The notes: generated by a model not told the origin, from the letters alone. A stretch of DNA of 51,183 nt from Streptomyces sp. NRRL WC-3605 (GCF_001509795.1 NZ_LLZN01000074.1:1-51183); one strand, 5' to 3'; positions 1 through 10,119 are shown, counted from the first letter of the stretch. A program made the numbers and translations.

Positions 1-648
1 CGGGAAGAACTCGTACCAGGCCCCGTACAGGGCCCGTTCACGCTCCACCAGCAGCGGCAACGGCTCCGACGCCGTCACCAGATCCCGCACCGGATACCGC
101 CCCAGCACCGCGTCCACGTTGGCCGCGAAGGCCGCCGACAGCCGGGACACCGGCGGCAGCGAGTCGTCCCGCAGAGCCTCGGCGGCGGCGAGCAGCGCCG
201 ACCGCTCCGACGCGTCGGGCACCCCGGCGGCGGCGCGCTCGTACAGCTCGCCGCCCTCCTCCAGCACCAGCCCGACGTCGATGCCGGCCGGAACCTTGAT
301 GCGGGCGGTGTGCCGCCAGGTGGCCACCGGGTCGCTCCAGGCCTCCACGTGGAACGTCCAGGACCCCTCCGCCGAGGGGGTCACCTTGGCGCCCCAGCGG
401 TCGCTGCCCGGCGTGAGTTCGTGCATCGGCGTCCAGGGACCCGGGCGGCCCTTCGGATCGGTCAGCACGACGTTGGCGGCCACGGCGTCATGGCCCTCCC
501 GGAACACGGTGGCGGTGATCTCGAAGGTCTCCCCGACGACCGCCTTCGCCGGATGCCTGCCGCGCTCCACGGCCGGCCGAACGTCCCGTACCGGGATGCG
601 GCCCACGGCCCCGGCGCCGGCACCGGCCCTGCTCCTGGTCCTGCCCAT
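1..648 (-). CDS. glgE: GlgE, alpha-1,4-glucan:maltose-1-phosphate maltosyltransferase, N-terminal part
   Basis: Cytoplasmic GH13 enzyme that transfers maltosyl units from maltose-1-phosphate to alpha-glucan. Only the first 216 residues are present; the reading frame runs off the left edge. The visible part is the N-terminal domain that precedes the catalytic barrel. It carries the typical opening VGRIPVRDVRPAVERG, then FREGHD, the GRPGPWTPM loop and a TWRHTARIKVPAG segment. I recall very similar text in Streptomyces GlgE; no search was run. The ATG at 648 has a clear GGAGG about 6 bases upstream. The usual partners (treS, pep2, glgB) would lie outside the window to the left. The nearby glgX and Pep-type gene fit a glycogen/trehalose neighbourhood. 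Confidence 0.9.
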   Translation of the reverse strand, partial: MGRTRSRAGAGAGAVGRIPVRDVRPAVERGRHPAKAVVGETFEITATVFREGHDAVAANVVLTDPKGRPGPWTPMHELTPGSDRWGAKVTPSAEGSWTFHVEAWSDPVATWRHTARIKVPAGIDVGLVLEEGGELYERAAAGVPDASERSALLAAAEALRDDSLPPVSRLSAAFAANVDAVLGRYPVRDLVTASEPLPLLVERERALYGAWYEFFP

Positions 649-718
649 GGTTCACCTCCACCGTGCTCGAGGCCGGGCACGTGGCCCGGCCGGGGATCCG
701 AACTCTGCCGGAAGGCGG

Positions 719-1021
719 CTACCTTCCCGCGTGGAAACGCCGACGCGTCCTCGGCCGGCCCTGCCCGGCTGTGACGCTGGCCGTCTTCGGCCGTTCAACC
801 TGCTCCGACCCGTAGGCCGACGGGGTGGCGCGCAGATACTGCTCGGCCGCGTCAGCGGCTTCGCGAGCGCAACGCTTCCCCATCAGGACGCAGAGGGTGT
901 AACCGGTGTCCTCGAAGGTGGCACGCACCGTCCGGTCGGCCGGGGCGGCCAGCATGGCGCGCTCCCAGGCCCGGTACCGCCGCAGCAGGCGGGCGACTTC
1001 GGCTTTGGCCGGTAGCAGCAT
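719..1021 (-). CDS. DUF5133 domain protein
   Basis: Small protein of 100 residues. The region from MLLPAKAEVARLLRRY through EDTGYTLCVLMGKRCARE matches the Streptomyces DUF5133 pattern as I remember it: a helical N-terminus followed by a TYTLCVLTG-like strand. The function of the family is unknown. I chose the ATG at 1021 because DUF5133 proteins begin with ML(M/L)P; the frame stays open further upstream, to a possible start at 1138. A GGAAGGTGAG motif precedes the chosen start, and an in-frame GTG 12 bases upstream is an alternative. The basic tail (RPRTRRRFHAGR) is not part of the family. It is transcribed divergently from the Pep-type gene. Confidence 0.7.
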   Translation of the reverse strand: MLLPAKAEVARLLRRYRAWERAMLAAPADRTVRATFEDTGYTLCVLMGKRCAREAADAAEQYLRATPSAYGSEQVERPKTASVTAGQGRPRTRRRFHAGR

Positions 1022-1331
1022 GGCCCCGCTCACCTTCCACTTCCGGGCTCGATGGCGCGTCTCCCGACCGTCGGGCGGAACCCGTGCGCGCGGGCGGCGC
1101 ACACGGGTTCCGTTGCGGGCATCGAGGTCTTCACACATGGTGCACGGCCGACGACGCAGCGTCCTGTTGGATCTTCAACTACTGCCTCACCCGTTCGCTC
1201 GTGTTGCACGAATGGCGTACAGACCACACGCTGTAGTGACTCAGAGGCGATCAGCGCTCACGCTCCGCGATCGGGGCCCGTCCCGCGGGGACGAGGAGAG
1301 CGGGAGCTTTCGCGGTGAGGAGGTAACGACG
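1022..1331. other. Divergent intergenic region with a hairpin
   Basis: This 310-base region separates two divergently transcribed genes, so it must hold both promoters and no terminator is expected. The clearest structure is a perfect 11-base inverted repeat (CGGAACCCGTG at 1076-1086 and its complement at 1102-1112) with a 15-base spacer. In the leftward transcript it would form a hairpin about 55-90 bases before the DUF5133 start. I found no convincing -35/-10 pair in either direction. Confidence 0.45.
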
Positions 1332-1840
1332 GTGAAGACCGCAGTGCCCTGCTACTACCACCTCGATGTGGAAGTCAGCCCTGAACGGGTCGGCCAGGTC
1401 AGCCGAATTCTGGCCGCTCACCTCAGGCACTGGGACCTGGAGACGCTCGTCGAACCCGTCCGCCACGGCACCGAGATGCTGCTGCGGGCCATCGACGAGC
1501 ACGCGAAGGACAAGAACACCTCGATCGAGATGTGGTGGAACGGCCAGCACCTCATCACCGCCATCGGTGACAACGACCGGGCCCTGCGCCCGGATCACGA
1601 ACTGCGCGCCTGCCTCCGCCACCTCGCCGCGATGAGCGACGGCTGGGGCTGCTGCGCCACCGAGACCGGCAGCAAGGTCATCTGGTTCTCCCAGCGGGCC
1701 CGCGCCGGCGAACGCGCCCCGCTCGTGCCGATCGCACCCGCGCCCAGCCTGCGCGAGGCGCTGCGCGTGCCGCGGGCGACGCCCGTCACGGCCCTGGCCG
1801 ATGCGGCGGGGGTCCGGGACGGCGTCCTGGAGGAGGCCCG

Positions 1841-1844
<4 letters not shown>
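1332..1844 (+). CDS. Pep-type ATP-binding protein
   Basis: Protein of 170 residues. The sequence ([14 protein letters not shown] start, [51 protein letters not shown]) matches the Streptomyces family annotated as ATP-binding or 'Pep' proteins. These resemble a shortened GHKL/HATPase fold: WGCCAT plus a following G-K stretch stand where anti-sigma kinases have their G boxes. Biochemical role unknown. The GTG at 1332 is supported by GGTGAGGAGGT just upstream. The stop codon overlaps the glgX start (GTGA), so the two are translationally coupled and probably one operon. Confidence 0.75.
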
Positions 1845-4015
<2,171 letters not shown>

Positions 4016-4027
4016 CTGGCCGCAGCG

Positions 4028-4066
4028 CCTCACGCCGCGGCCGGGCCTACCGGCCGCGGCGCGAGG
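4028..4066. terminator. Bidirectional terminator between glgX and the VOC gene
   Basis: A perfect 12-base stem (CGCCGCGGCCGG at 4033-4044, complement at 4050-4061) with a 5-base loop. Four more pairs (CCTC/GAGG) extend it beyond one mismatch. It lies between convergent genes and covers the VOC stop codon. There is no U-tract, as is usual in Streptomyces. Confidence 0.7.
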
Positions 4067-4847
4067 TCACGGTGAACTGGGCGCCGTCGGGGTCGCGCAG
4101 CACCGCCTCCTCGGGGCCCAGCGACAGCACGCTGCCGCCGTTCAGCTCGGCGGCCCGCGCGCAGCGCGGGGCGTCGGACACCGCGAAGTGCACCTGCCAG
4201 TGCGGCCGGATCGTCGGGTCGGGCGCGGCCTCCAGGGCCCCCGACTCGATCCGGGCGACCACGTCGCCGCCGCTGCGCAGCACGACCTCGCCGCCCTCGT
4301 AGTGGACCTCGCAGCAGCCCGGCAGCTGGTTCGCCCAGTCGAGCACCTCGCCGTAGAACATGGCGGCGTCGAAGGCGTCGCGGGTGTGCAGCCGGATGAA
4401 GGTCGGCGCGGCGCGGCGCCAGGTCTCCCAGTTGGAGATCAGCTCGCCCTCCCACACGCCGAAGGTGGCGCCGTCCCGGTCCGCGAGCAGGGCCGCGCGC
4501 CCCGGCGGCAGCGAGAGCGGCCCCACGGCCGCCGTGCCCCCGCGCTCCGCGACCCGCGCCACGGCCTGGTCCGCGCTGCGGACCGCGAAGTACGGCGTCC
4601 AGGCGACGGCCATCTGCCACATCGAGGCGACCGCGGCGATGCCCGCCACCGGCACGTCGTCGGCCAGCGCCACCCGGAAGCGGTCCCCGAGCGTGGCCGG
4701 CCGCCAGCGCCAGCCGAGCACCGCCGAGTAGAAGTCCTGCGCCGCCTCCAGACCACGACTGGTCAGGCTCACCCAGCAGGGCGCGCCGAACACGGAGTGT
4801 GTGGACACGACCTCGGCCGTGCTCCGGGGGGTTCTCGCTTCGTTCAT
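4047..4847 (-). CDS. VOC (glyoxalase/bleomycin-resistance fold) family protein
   Basis: Protein of 266 residues with two tandem VOC-type halves. The first runs from about residue 22 (GAPCWVSLTSRGLEAAQDFY, LGWRW) to the DRDGATFGVWEG strand. The second starts near RAAPTFIRLHTRDAFDAAMFYGEVL and ends at LRDPDGAQFTV. The fold usually binds a metal and a small organic ligand, but nothing here fixes the substrate. Most two-domain members of this type in actinobacteria are uncharacterised. The ATG at 4847 has only a weak AGGAC upstream. It is divergent from the ANTAR gene and its 3' end is inside the shared terminator. Confidence 0.8.
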   Translation of the reverse strand: MNEARTPRSTAEVVSTHSVFGAPCWVSLTSRGLEAAQDFYSAVLGWRWRPATLGDRFRVALADDVPVAGIAAVASMWQMAVAWTPYFAVRSADQAVARVAERGGTAAVGPLSLPPGRAALLADRDGATFGVWEGELISNWETWRRAAPTFIRLHTRDAFDAAMFYGEVLDWANQLPGCCEVHYEGGEVVLRSGGDVVARIESGALEAAPDPTIRPHWQVHFAVSDAPRCARAAELNGGSVLSLGPEEAVLRDPDGAQFTVTSRRGR

Positions 4848-5015
4848 GTGTCGCGTCCTGGATCTCGCTCGGCCGACGGGAACCGGTCCTCGTCACAGTG
4901 TCCAACCGGAACCGCTCCGCAGCCTGTCGAGTACCCCCGGCGTGGCGCCGAAACGAGTGCCGCGAACCGCCGGTACTCACTGGCGCGGGCCCGGCGCGAC
5001 GGAGAGGATGGAGCG

Positions 5016-5348
5016 GTGACGCCCCACCCGAACGAGGACCCCGACGACAGCGCCCGTATCGCCGAGCTGGAGGCGGAGGTCGACCAGCTCCGGCACGCGG
5101 TGGGCGCGCACGCCGTCGTCGACCAGGCCATCGGCATGGTCGTCGCGCTGGGCCGGGTCGCGCCCGACCAGGGGTGGGCGGTGCTGAAGGACGTCTCGCA
5201 GCACACCAACATCAAGCTGCGCGAGGTCGCGGAGCTGATCATCCGGTGGGGCAGGGAGGGCGAGATGCCCGCCGGGATCCGCGTCGAGCTGCAGGAGGCG
5301 CTGGAGCGCCACGGCCCGACGCAGATCCCGGAGTCCGGTCAGGACTGA
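5016..5348 (+). CDS. Short ANTAR-domain RNA-binding regulator
   Basis: Protein of 110 residues. A short N-terminal helix (IAELEAEVDQLRHAVGAH) leads into an ANTAR domain at about residues 30-90: VVDQAIGMVVALG, the DQGWAVLKDVSQHTNIKLREVAE core, and LIIRWGR. ANTAR domains bind paired RNA hairpins and act as antiterminators. Most are fused to a GAF or receiver domain, but this protein has no room for one and must be controlled in another way. The GTG at 5016 has GGAGAGGA upstream. Its stop is one base from the stop of the convergent sigma-factor gene, so each transcript should run into the other's 3' end. Confidence 0.85.
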   Translation: MTPHPNEDPDDSARIAELEAEVDQLRHAVGAHAVVDQAIGMVVALGRVAPDQGWAVLKDVSQHTNIKLREVAELIIRWGREGEMPAGIRVELQEALERHGPTQIPESGQD

Positions 5349-5349
5349 G

Positions 5350-6159
5350 CTACTGAGCGGACGCCGACGTCTGCTCCTCGGCCAGCAGTTCCTCGCGCAG
5401 CTGCGCGAAGCAGCCGCTGAGCAGCCGCGAGACGTGCATCTGCGAGATGCCCAGCTGCTGCGCTATCCGGCTCTGGGTCATGCCGCCGAAGAAGCGCAGG
5501 TACAGGATGGTCCGCTCGCGCTCCGGCAGCCGCCGCAGACACGGCTCGACGGAGACACGGTCCACGACCACCTCGAAGCCCGGGTCGGGGCCGCCGATGG
5601 CGTCCCCCAGCGCGTACCCGTCCGTGCCGGGCATCTCCGCCTCCAGCGACAGCGCGGAGAAGCACTCCAGGGCCTCCATACCGGTGCGCACCTCCTGCTC
5701 GGTGAGGTGGGCGTGGGCGGCGATCTCGGCGAGGGTGGGCTCGCGGCCCGGCGTGGTCTGCGCGAGCTCCTTGCCGGCGTTGCGGACCCGGTTGCGCAGG
5801 TCCTGGACCCGGCGGGGCACGTGCAGGGTCCACATGTGGTCGCGGAAGTGCCGCTTGATCTCACCGGTGATGGTGGGTACGGCGTACGCCTCGAAGGCGT
5901 GCCCACGGGCGGGGTCGTAGTGCTCGACGGCCTTGACCAGGCCCAGGGCGGCCACCTGGTACAGGTCCTCCAGCGACTCGCCGCGGCCCTTGAACCGGAC
6001 CGCGATCCGCTCGGCCATGGGCAGCCACGACCGGATCAGCTCGTCCTTGAGCGCCTTGCGCTCCGGTCCGTCGGGGAGGGTCACCAGGCGCTCGAAGGCG
6101 CGGGCGGTGTCCGGGGCGTCGTCGTGGGGATGCTGCTTCGTTCTGGTGGGGGCACTCAT
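5350..6159 (-). CDS. RNA polymerase sigma factor, SigB/SigF/SigG family
   Basis: Group 3 sigma factor of 269 residues. Region 2 spans about residues 40-110 (MAERIAVRFKGRGESLEDLYQ, LGLVKAVEHYDPARGHAFEAYA, TITGEIKRHFRDHMWTLHVP). Region 3 follows (RRVQDLRNRVR, TLAEIAAHAHLTEQEV). Region 4 ends with LPERERTILYLRFFGGMTQS and the helix-turn-helix IAQQLGISQMHVSRLL. These features place it in the stress/development SigB-like group, normally held by anti-sigma factors; no anti-sigma gene is adjacent. I chose ATG 6159 because GAGGAGGT stands at good distance. An in-frame ATG at 6285 with AAGGAGGTG would add 42 residues. Confidence 0.88.
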   Translation of the reverse strand: MSAPTRTKQHPHDDAPDTARAFERLVTLPDGPERKALKDELIRSWLPMAERIAVRFKGRGESLEDLYQVAALGLVKAVEHYDPARGHAFEAYAVPTITGEIKRHFRDHMWTLHVPRRVQDLRNRVRNAGKELAQTTPGREPTLAEIAAHAHLTEQEVRTGMEALECFSALSLEAEMPGTDGYALGDAIGGPDPGFEVVVDRVSVEPCLRRLPERERTILYLRFFGGMTQSRIAQQLGISQMHVSRLLSGCFAQLREELLAEEQTSASAQ

Positions 6160-6293
6160 CCGAGCGCACCTCCTCAGCAAGGTGCTGACGGGACAGACAC
6201 CGTGGGGAGCGCGGACTCGGACCTGAGGAGAAACACCCAGGGGCCTGACCGGCTCCCACGGACGTGCCTCCTGTCCGAAGCACATAACACCTC

Positions 6294-6319
6294 CTTCCCG
6301 CTCGAACGGCATGTGAAAC
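6294..6319 (-). promoter_or_regulatory. Candidate SigB-type promoter before the sigma-factor gene
   Basis: Reading leftward, GTTT (6319-6316) is followed after 16 bases by GGGAAG. The SigB-type consensus is GTTT-N14/16-GGGTAC, so the -10 half is imperfect. If used, transcription would begin near 6289, which favours translation from ATG 6159 and suggests autoregulation. Weak evidence. Confidence 0.3.
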
Positions 6320-6468
6320 GCATTTCGTGAATAGCACTACATGTCGGTATCAGGTGACGGTGTGTCCCGTGCGGCCGACAAACCCGATGATCTTGGCTGG
6401 GAACGTGATGTACGGCACGGTGGTCGACGAGCCGGGCCGGGGCCTGGACCGATTGTTCCTGCCCACGG

Positions 6469-6485
6469 CTTGATCGGTGATCAAG
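6469..6485. promoter_or_regulatory. 17-base palindrome, operator candidate
   Basis: CTTGATC-GGT-GATCAAG is a perfect 7-base inverted repeat with a 3-base spacer. It lies about 37 bases upstream of the -35 box of the promoter for the gene at 6577. It looks like a dimeric regulator site; the protein is unknown. Confidence 0.4.
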
Positions 6486-6521
6486 GGTGCGAACGGGCTG
6501 GCCACAGCGCATTCCGCTCAT

Positions 6522-6551
6522 TTGACAGTGCACTGAGCACGAAGATAGGAA
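6522..6551 (+). promoter_or_regulatory. Vegetative-type promoter for the gene at 6577
   Basis: A perfect TTGACA at 6522-6527 and TAGGAA at 6546-6551, separated by 18 bases. Initiation would fall near 6558, ahead of the GAGAGG ribosome binding site at about 6566. The spacer contains GTGC-ACTGA-GCAC, a small inverted repeat. Confidence 0.55.
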
Positions 6552-6576
6552 GCAGGCCCAGGACGAGAGGTGGATT

Positions 6577-7095
6577 GTGTACGAGCCGCACGTGGTCGGG
6601 GACTGGCACGAGTACGACGAGCATGCCGGTCTGCGTGTCCGCGTCCACGGTCTGGAACCCGCCGAGCCCCCGCGCGGACGCGACGACGCCGCCGAGGGCC
6701 TGACGTACTTCCGGCTGCGCGTCACCGTCGAGAACCGCGGTGAGCGGCATTTCGGCATCCACCTGGAGGACGGCCAGATCGACGTGCGGATCGGCCGCGA
6801 CGGCGAGGCCGCCTTCATCGACTGGAGGAACTCGCAGTTCATCGAGGGCTTCGACGTCTATCCGCTGCGCCGCGTCACCGCCGTCCTGTACGCCGCGGGC
6901 ACCGAGGACAGCCTGAGCCAGGTCGACGTGCAGATCCAGCTGCGGGTCGAGGAGGAGTGGGCCGACCGCCGCCTGTGGACCGGCGGCCTGGGCCTGCAGG
7001 AGCCCGTCGGCCCGCACGCCGGCACCCTGCGGGACGGCCTCGCGCTCCAGGTCAGCGACTTCCTGCGGGAGCAGGCCGAGGAGGGCACCGCCTGA
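6577..7095 (+). CDS. Conserved-looking protein of unknown function
   Basis: Protein of 172 residues that I do not recognise. It has no signal peptide or membrane segment and is acidic. It is predicted rich in beta strands: TYFRLRVTVENRGERHFGIHL, QIDVRIGRDGEAAFIDW, VDVQIQLRVEEEW. This resembles a small beta-sandwich, such as a DUF4352-like or 'telomeric' immunoglobulin-type fold, but that is only an impression. Its own strong-looking promoter, separate from its neighbours, suggests a stand-alone cytoplasmic protein. The GTG at 6577 follows GAGAGGTGG closely. It ends in a terminator shared with the convergent hemC. Confidence 0.65.
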   Translation: MYEPHVVGDWHEYDEHAGLRVRVHGLEPAEPPRGRDDAAEGLTYFRLRVTVENRGERHFGIHLEDGQIDVRIGRDGEAAFIDWRNSQFIEGFDVYPLRRVTAVLYAAGTEDSLSQVDVQIQLRVEEEWADRRLWTGGLGLQEPVGPHAGTLRDGLALQVSDFLREQAEEGTA

Positions 7096-7120
7096 CGCGG
7101 TGCCCCTCCACCCGCGTCAG
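7092..7120. terminator. Bidirectional terminator between the 6577 gene and hemC
   Basis: Nine-base stem CTGACGCGG (7092-7100) pairing with CCGCGTCAG (7112-7120), loop of 11 bases. It overlaps the stop codons of both convergent genes. Confidence 0.6.
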
Positions 7121-8052
7121 TGCGGGATGCCGTCGATGATCTCGCGGGCGCCCTGCCGCAGCAGCGCCACCGCCACCGAGGTGCCCAGCGTCGCCGGGTC
7201 CAGCCGCCCGGCCCACTCGTGCGCGTTCAGCCGGATCTTGCCGTCGGGGGTGAAGACACAGGCGCGCAGGGACAGCTCGCCGCCTCGATCCACGCGCGCG
7301 TAGCCCGCGATCGGGCTGTTGCAGTGGCCCTGCAGCACGTGCAGCAGCATGCGCTCCGCGGTCGCCTCCCGGTACGTGTCCGGGTCGCCGAGACCACTGA
7401 CGGCGTCGATCAGATCGCTGTCGCCTTCGCGGCACTGGAGGGCGAGGACGCCCGCGCCGATGGGCGGCATCATCGTCTCGGGGGAGAGGACCTCGCTGAT
7501 CACATCGGTCCGGCCGATGCGCTCCAGGCCGGCCACCGCCAGCAGCAGGGCGTCCGCGTCGCCGGCCGCCAGCTTCTCCAGCCGGCGGTTGGCGTTCCCG
7601 CGGAACGGCACGCACTCCAGGTGCGGGTGCGTGGCCGCCAGCTGGGCGACGCGGCGCACCGACGAGGTGCCGATCCGGGTGCCGGCCGGCAGCTCGTCCA
7701 GGGTCAGCCCGCCGGGGTGGATCAGCGCGTCGCGGATGTCGTCCCGCTGGAGGAACGCGGCGAACGTGGTGCCCGCGGGCAGCGGCCGGTCGGCCGGGAT
7801 GTCCTTCAGGCAGTGCACGGCGAGGTCCGCCTCGCCGGCCAGCAGGGCCGCGTCCACCTCCTTCGTGAACGCGCCCTTGCCCTCCACCTGGGACAGGTCG
7901 CCCAGCCATTTGTCACCGGTCGTCCGCACGGGCACGACCTCGGTGCGCACACCCGGGTGCTGTGCCGCCAACTCGGCACGGACGCGCTCCACTTGGGCGA
8001 GCGCCATGGGTGAGTCACGGGACACGACACGGATCAGTTCAGGCACGGACAT
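7117..8052 (-). CDS. hemC: Porphobilinogen deaminase (hydroxymethylbilane synthase)
   Basis: Protein of 311 residues. The family links four porphobilinogens into hydroxymethylbilane in tetrapyrrole synthesis. Seen here: [17 protein letters not shown] at the start, [33 protein letters not shown], and the [13 protein letters not shown] and [12 protein letters not shown] motifs. Cys244 in GHCNSPIAG is at the place of the dipyrromethane-anchoring cysteine; housekeeping HemC proteins usually read GGCQxPIG there. No other heme gene is nearby, whereas the main copy normally sits with hemA/hemB/hemD. This is therefore probably a second, divergent copy. ATG 8052 is the only sensible start. Confidence 0.88.
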   Translation of the reverse strand: MSVPELIRVVSRDSPMALAQVERVRAELAAQHPGVRTEVVPVRTTGDKWLGDLSQVEGKGAFTKEVDAALLAGEADLAVHCLKDIPADRPLPAGTTFAAFLQRDDIRDALIHPGGLTLDELPAGTRIGTSSVRRVAQLAATHPHLECVPFRGNANRRLEKLAAGDADALLLAVAGLERIGRTDVISEVLSPETMMPPIGAGVLALQCREGDSDLIDAVSGLGDPDTYREATAERMLLHVLQGHCNSPIAGYARVDRGGELSLRACVFTPDGKIRLNAHEWAGRLDPATLGTSVAVALLRQGAREIIDGIPH

Positions 8053-8115
8053 GCCGCCACCATAGACCCTCCCGCGCCACCGCCCGGACGCGATGGCGCG
8101 GTTCGGCCGGACGCG

Positions 8116-8892
8116 TCAGGCGTTCGGGTCGAACGGGATGCCCGACGGCTTCGCGGTCGCCAGATGACTCGTGAAGCTCCCGTCCTTCAGCCCGAAGTGG
8201 GCGCTGCCGAAGTCGTGCGCGACCAGCTTGTCGCGTACGCCCGGCGGGTAGCCGTTCCAGCCGACCAGCGGTGGATACTGCCACGTCCCCTTGTGGTTCT
8301 CCGGCGGTTCGTCGTTCGCGCTCGCCAGCCGGAAGCAGTGCGTGCTGACGCCGTCCTTGTGGTAGACGACCTTCGCGTGCGTGCCCTCGAAGCGCACGGA
8401 GGACGCCGCGTGGACGGTGAACGAGCCGTGGTTGGACGTCGAGACGTACCGCACGGCGTCGCCCTGCACCCACACCACGACGTGCTCCCAGTCGTGGCGG
8501 TGCCCGCCGAGACTGACGCCGGGCAGCGCCTGGTCCTTCTCGAAGTACAGGCCGTACAGATAGGCGCACCAGCCGTTGTTGCACTTGTAGCGGCTGTAGG
8601 CGTTGGTGTTGTCCAGGTCCGAGGCGTCCCGGCAGTTGCCGTTCAGCGCGCCCGTCGGGTTGAGGCCGCCGTTGACGGTGCCGTCCGGGCCGATCGCGGC
8701 GGACGAGTAGCAGCCGTCGGTGTCGTAGTCGAAGGCGGGCTGGTACGCCCGCTCGGCCGCCTCCGCGTTGCCGGGCAGCGCCGGGGGAGGGGCGGCCCAG
8801 GCCACCGCGGGGAAGGCGACGACGAGCGCGGCGGCACCGGCAAGACCGGTGAGCCATCTCCTGCGGTGCGTACGGAACGTCTGTGACGACAC
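8116..8892 (-). CDS. Secreted NPP1/NLP (necrosis-inducing-like) family protein
   Basis: Protein of 258 residues. A classical Sec signal with basic residues (RTHRRRW) and a hydrophobic core (LTGLAGAAALVVAFPAVAWA) predicts cleavage after AWA, near residue 33. The mature part carries the NLP hallmark heptapeptide GHRHDWE at about residues 130-136, followed by VVVWV. Several cysteines (DGCYSS, GNCRD, KCNNGWC) could form disulfides. Plant-associated NLPs bind sphingolipids at the metal-binding heptapeptide region and damage membranes. Role in a soil actinomycete is unknown. The GTG at 8892 has GAGGAG upstream. Confidence 0.88.
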   Translation of the reverse strand: MSSQTFRTHRRRWLTGLAGAAALVVAFPAVAWAAPPPALPGNAEAAERAYQPAFDYDTDGCYSSAAIGPDGTVNGGLNPTGALNGNCRDASDLDNTNAYSRYKCNNGWCAYLYGLYFEKDQALPGVSLGGHRHDWEHVVVWVQGDAVRYVSTSNHGSFTVHAASSVRFEGTHAKVVYHKDGVSTHCFRLASANDEPPENHKGTWQYPPLVGWNGYPPGVRDKLVAHDFGSAHFGLKDGSFTSHLATAKPSGIPFDPNA

Positions 8893-9027
8893 TGCGTCTC
8901 CTCATGGTCCGGCGCAGCCCAACGGCTGTGGGGGGAAAGGCAGTTCAGCATCCACGGTTTTCCCGCGCGCGCCAAGGGCCCCGTACGCCACGGACGGTGA
9001 AGAGTGGTGGAACGAACGGCGCGGCCG

Positions 9028-10008
9028 TCAGCGGGCGTTCGGCAGGTACGCCGACGACTCCTCGGGCGTCAGGTCCGGCCGCAGCCGCAGCCAGGACGGC
9101 TGGCGCAGCATCCCCGACCTCGTCCGGACGCTGTACCGGACCTCGCCGACCAGCCGGGGCACCACCCAGCGGGCGTCCGCCACCCGCGGCTTCGGCGTGA
9201 ACGGGCAGTCCTCCGTGGCGGCGGCCCGCAGCAGCCCCGCCAGCTCCGCGCGCTCGGCCTCGCTCCAGCCGGTGCCCACACCGCCCACGTAGCGCAGCGT
9301 CCGCCCGGGCCCGTACTGGCCCATCAGCAGGGCGCCGGGAAGGCCGGTGAGTCGCCCTTTGCCGGGCAGCCAGCCGCCGACGACCACGTCCTCGCTGAGC
9401 ATGTTGCGGATCTTGATCCAGGAGCGGGAGCGCACGCCGGGCTCGTAGGGCGAGTCCAGCCGCTTGCACACCAGCCCCTCCAGGCCGTGCTCGCGGGTGG
9501 CCTCCAGCGCCTCGGCGCCGTGACCCACGAGAGCGGCCGGCGTCGACCAGGACGGCCCGTCGAGCCCCAGCTCCTCCAGCCGCCCGCGCCGCCGGGAGTA
9601 CGGCAGGTCCAGCAGGGGGCGGCCGCCCAGGTGCATCACGTCGAACAGCACGAGGTGGACGGGTGTGCGGGCGGCCATCCGGGCCGCCTTCGCCGGCGCG
9701 TGCGCCAGCCCCATCCGGGACTGCAGCAGCTGGAAGTCGGCGCGCCCCTCGGCGTCCAGCGCCAGGATCTCCCCGTCGAGCACGGCGGGCCTGCCGGCCA
9801 GTGCCTCGCCCAGCGGCCGCAGCTCGGGGTAGGCGGCCGTGATGTCGTCGCCGGAGCGGGCGCGCAGCAGCAGGCCCCCGTCGCCCTCCGCGTAGAGCAC
9901 CGCCCGCTGGCCGTCCTGCTTGGTCTCGTACGCCCAGCGCGCGTCCTGCGCGGCCGGCGGCAGCTTGCCGGGCGTCGCGAGCATCGGCGGGATCAGGGGC
10001 AGGCTCAC
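9028..10008 (-). CDS. ATP-dependent DNA ligase (LigC/LigD ligase-domain type)
   Basis: Protein of 326 residues. The adenylation motif I is KQDGQR with Lys30, in YETKQDGQRAVLY. Motif III (VLDGEILALDAEGRADF), motif IV (EGLVCKRLDSPYEPGVRS) and motif V (WIKIR) follow in order, and an OB-fold ends the protein. The length matches stand-alone ligases related to the LIG domain of LigD, used in non-homologous end joining. A separate LigD-type phosphoesterase lies about 2.1 kb away on the same strand. The GTG at 10008 has no clear ribosome binding site. Confidence 0.88.
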   Translation of the reverse strand: MSLPLIPPMLATPGKLPPAAQDARWAYETKQDGQRAVLYAEGDGGLLLRARSGDDITAAYPELRPLGEALAGRPAVLDGEILALDAEGRADFQLLQSRMGLAHAPAKAARMAARTPVHLVLFDVMHLGGRPLLDLPYSRRRGRLEELGLDGPSWSTPAALVGHGAEALEATREHGLEGLVCKRLDSPYEPGVRSRSWIKIRNMLSEDVVVGGWLPGKGRLTGLPGALLMGQYGPGRTLRYVGGVGTGWSEAERAELAGLLRAAATEDCPFTPKPRVADARWVVPRLVGEVRYSVRTRSGMLRQPSWLRLRPDLTPEESSAYLPNAR

Positions 10009-10119
10009 GGGTCAGTACTCGACGGCGCGGCCCCCGCTCACGCGCCCTCGCCGCCCTTTTCCCCTGATCGGAGGGCGGTGGCCGCCGCCACCGGGTTCAC
10101 CGGCGTCCGTGTCCACGAC

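Larger units (their letters stand above)
6160..6576. other. Divergent intergenic region between the sigma-factor gene and the downstream gene
   Basis: A 417-base region without a convincing gene on either strand. It holds a good rightward promoter (6522-6551), a perfect palindrome (6469-6485), a possible leftward SigB-type promoter (6294-6319) and a possible extended start for the sigma factor (ATG 6285). Confidence 0.5.

Noticed and set aside
119..1015. Rightward open frame across glgE and the DUF5133 gene
   Set aside because: Low-complexity translation without similarity, antisense to two genes with recognisable sequence and good ribosome binding sites.
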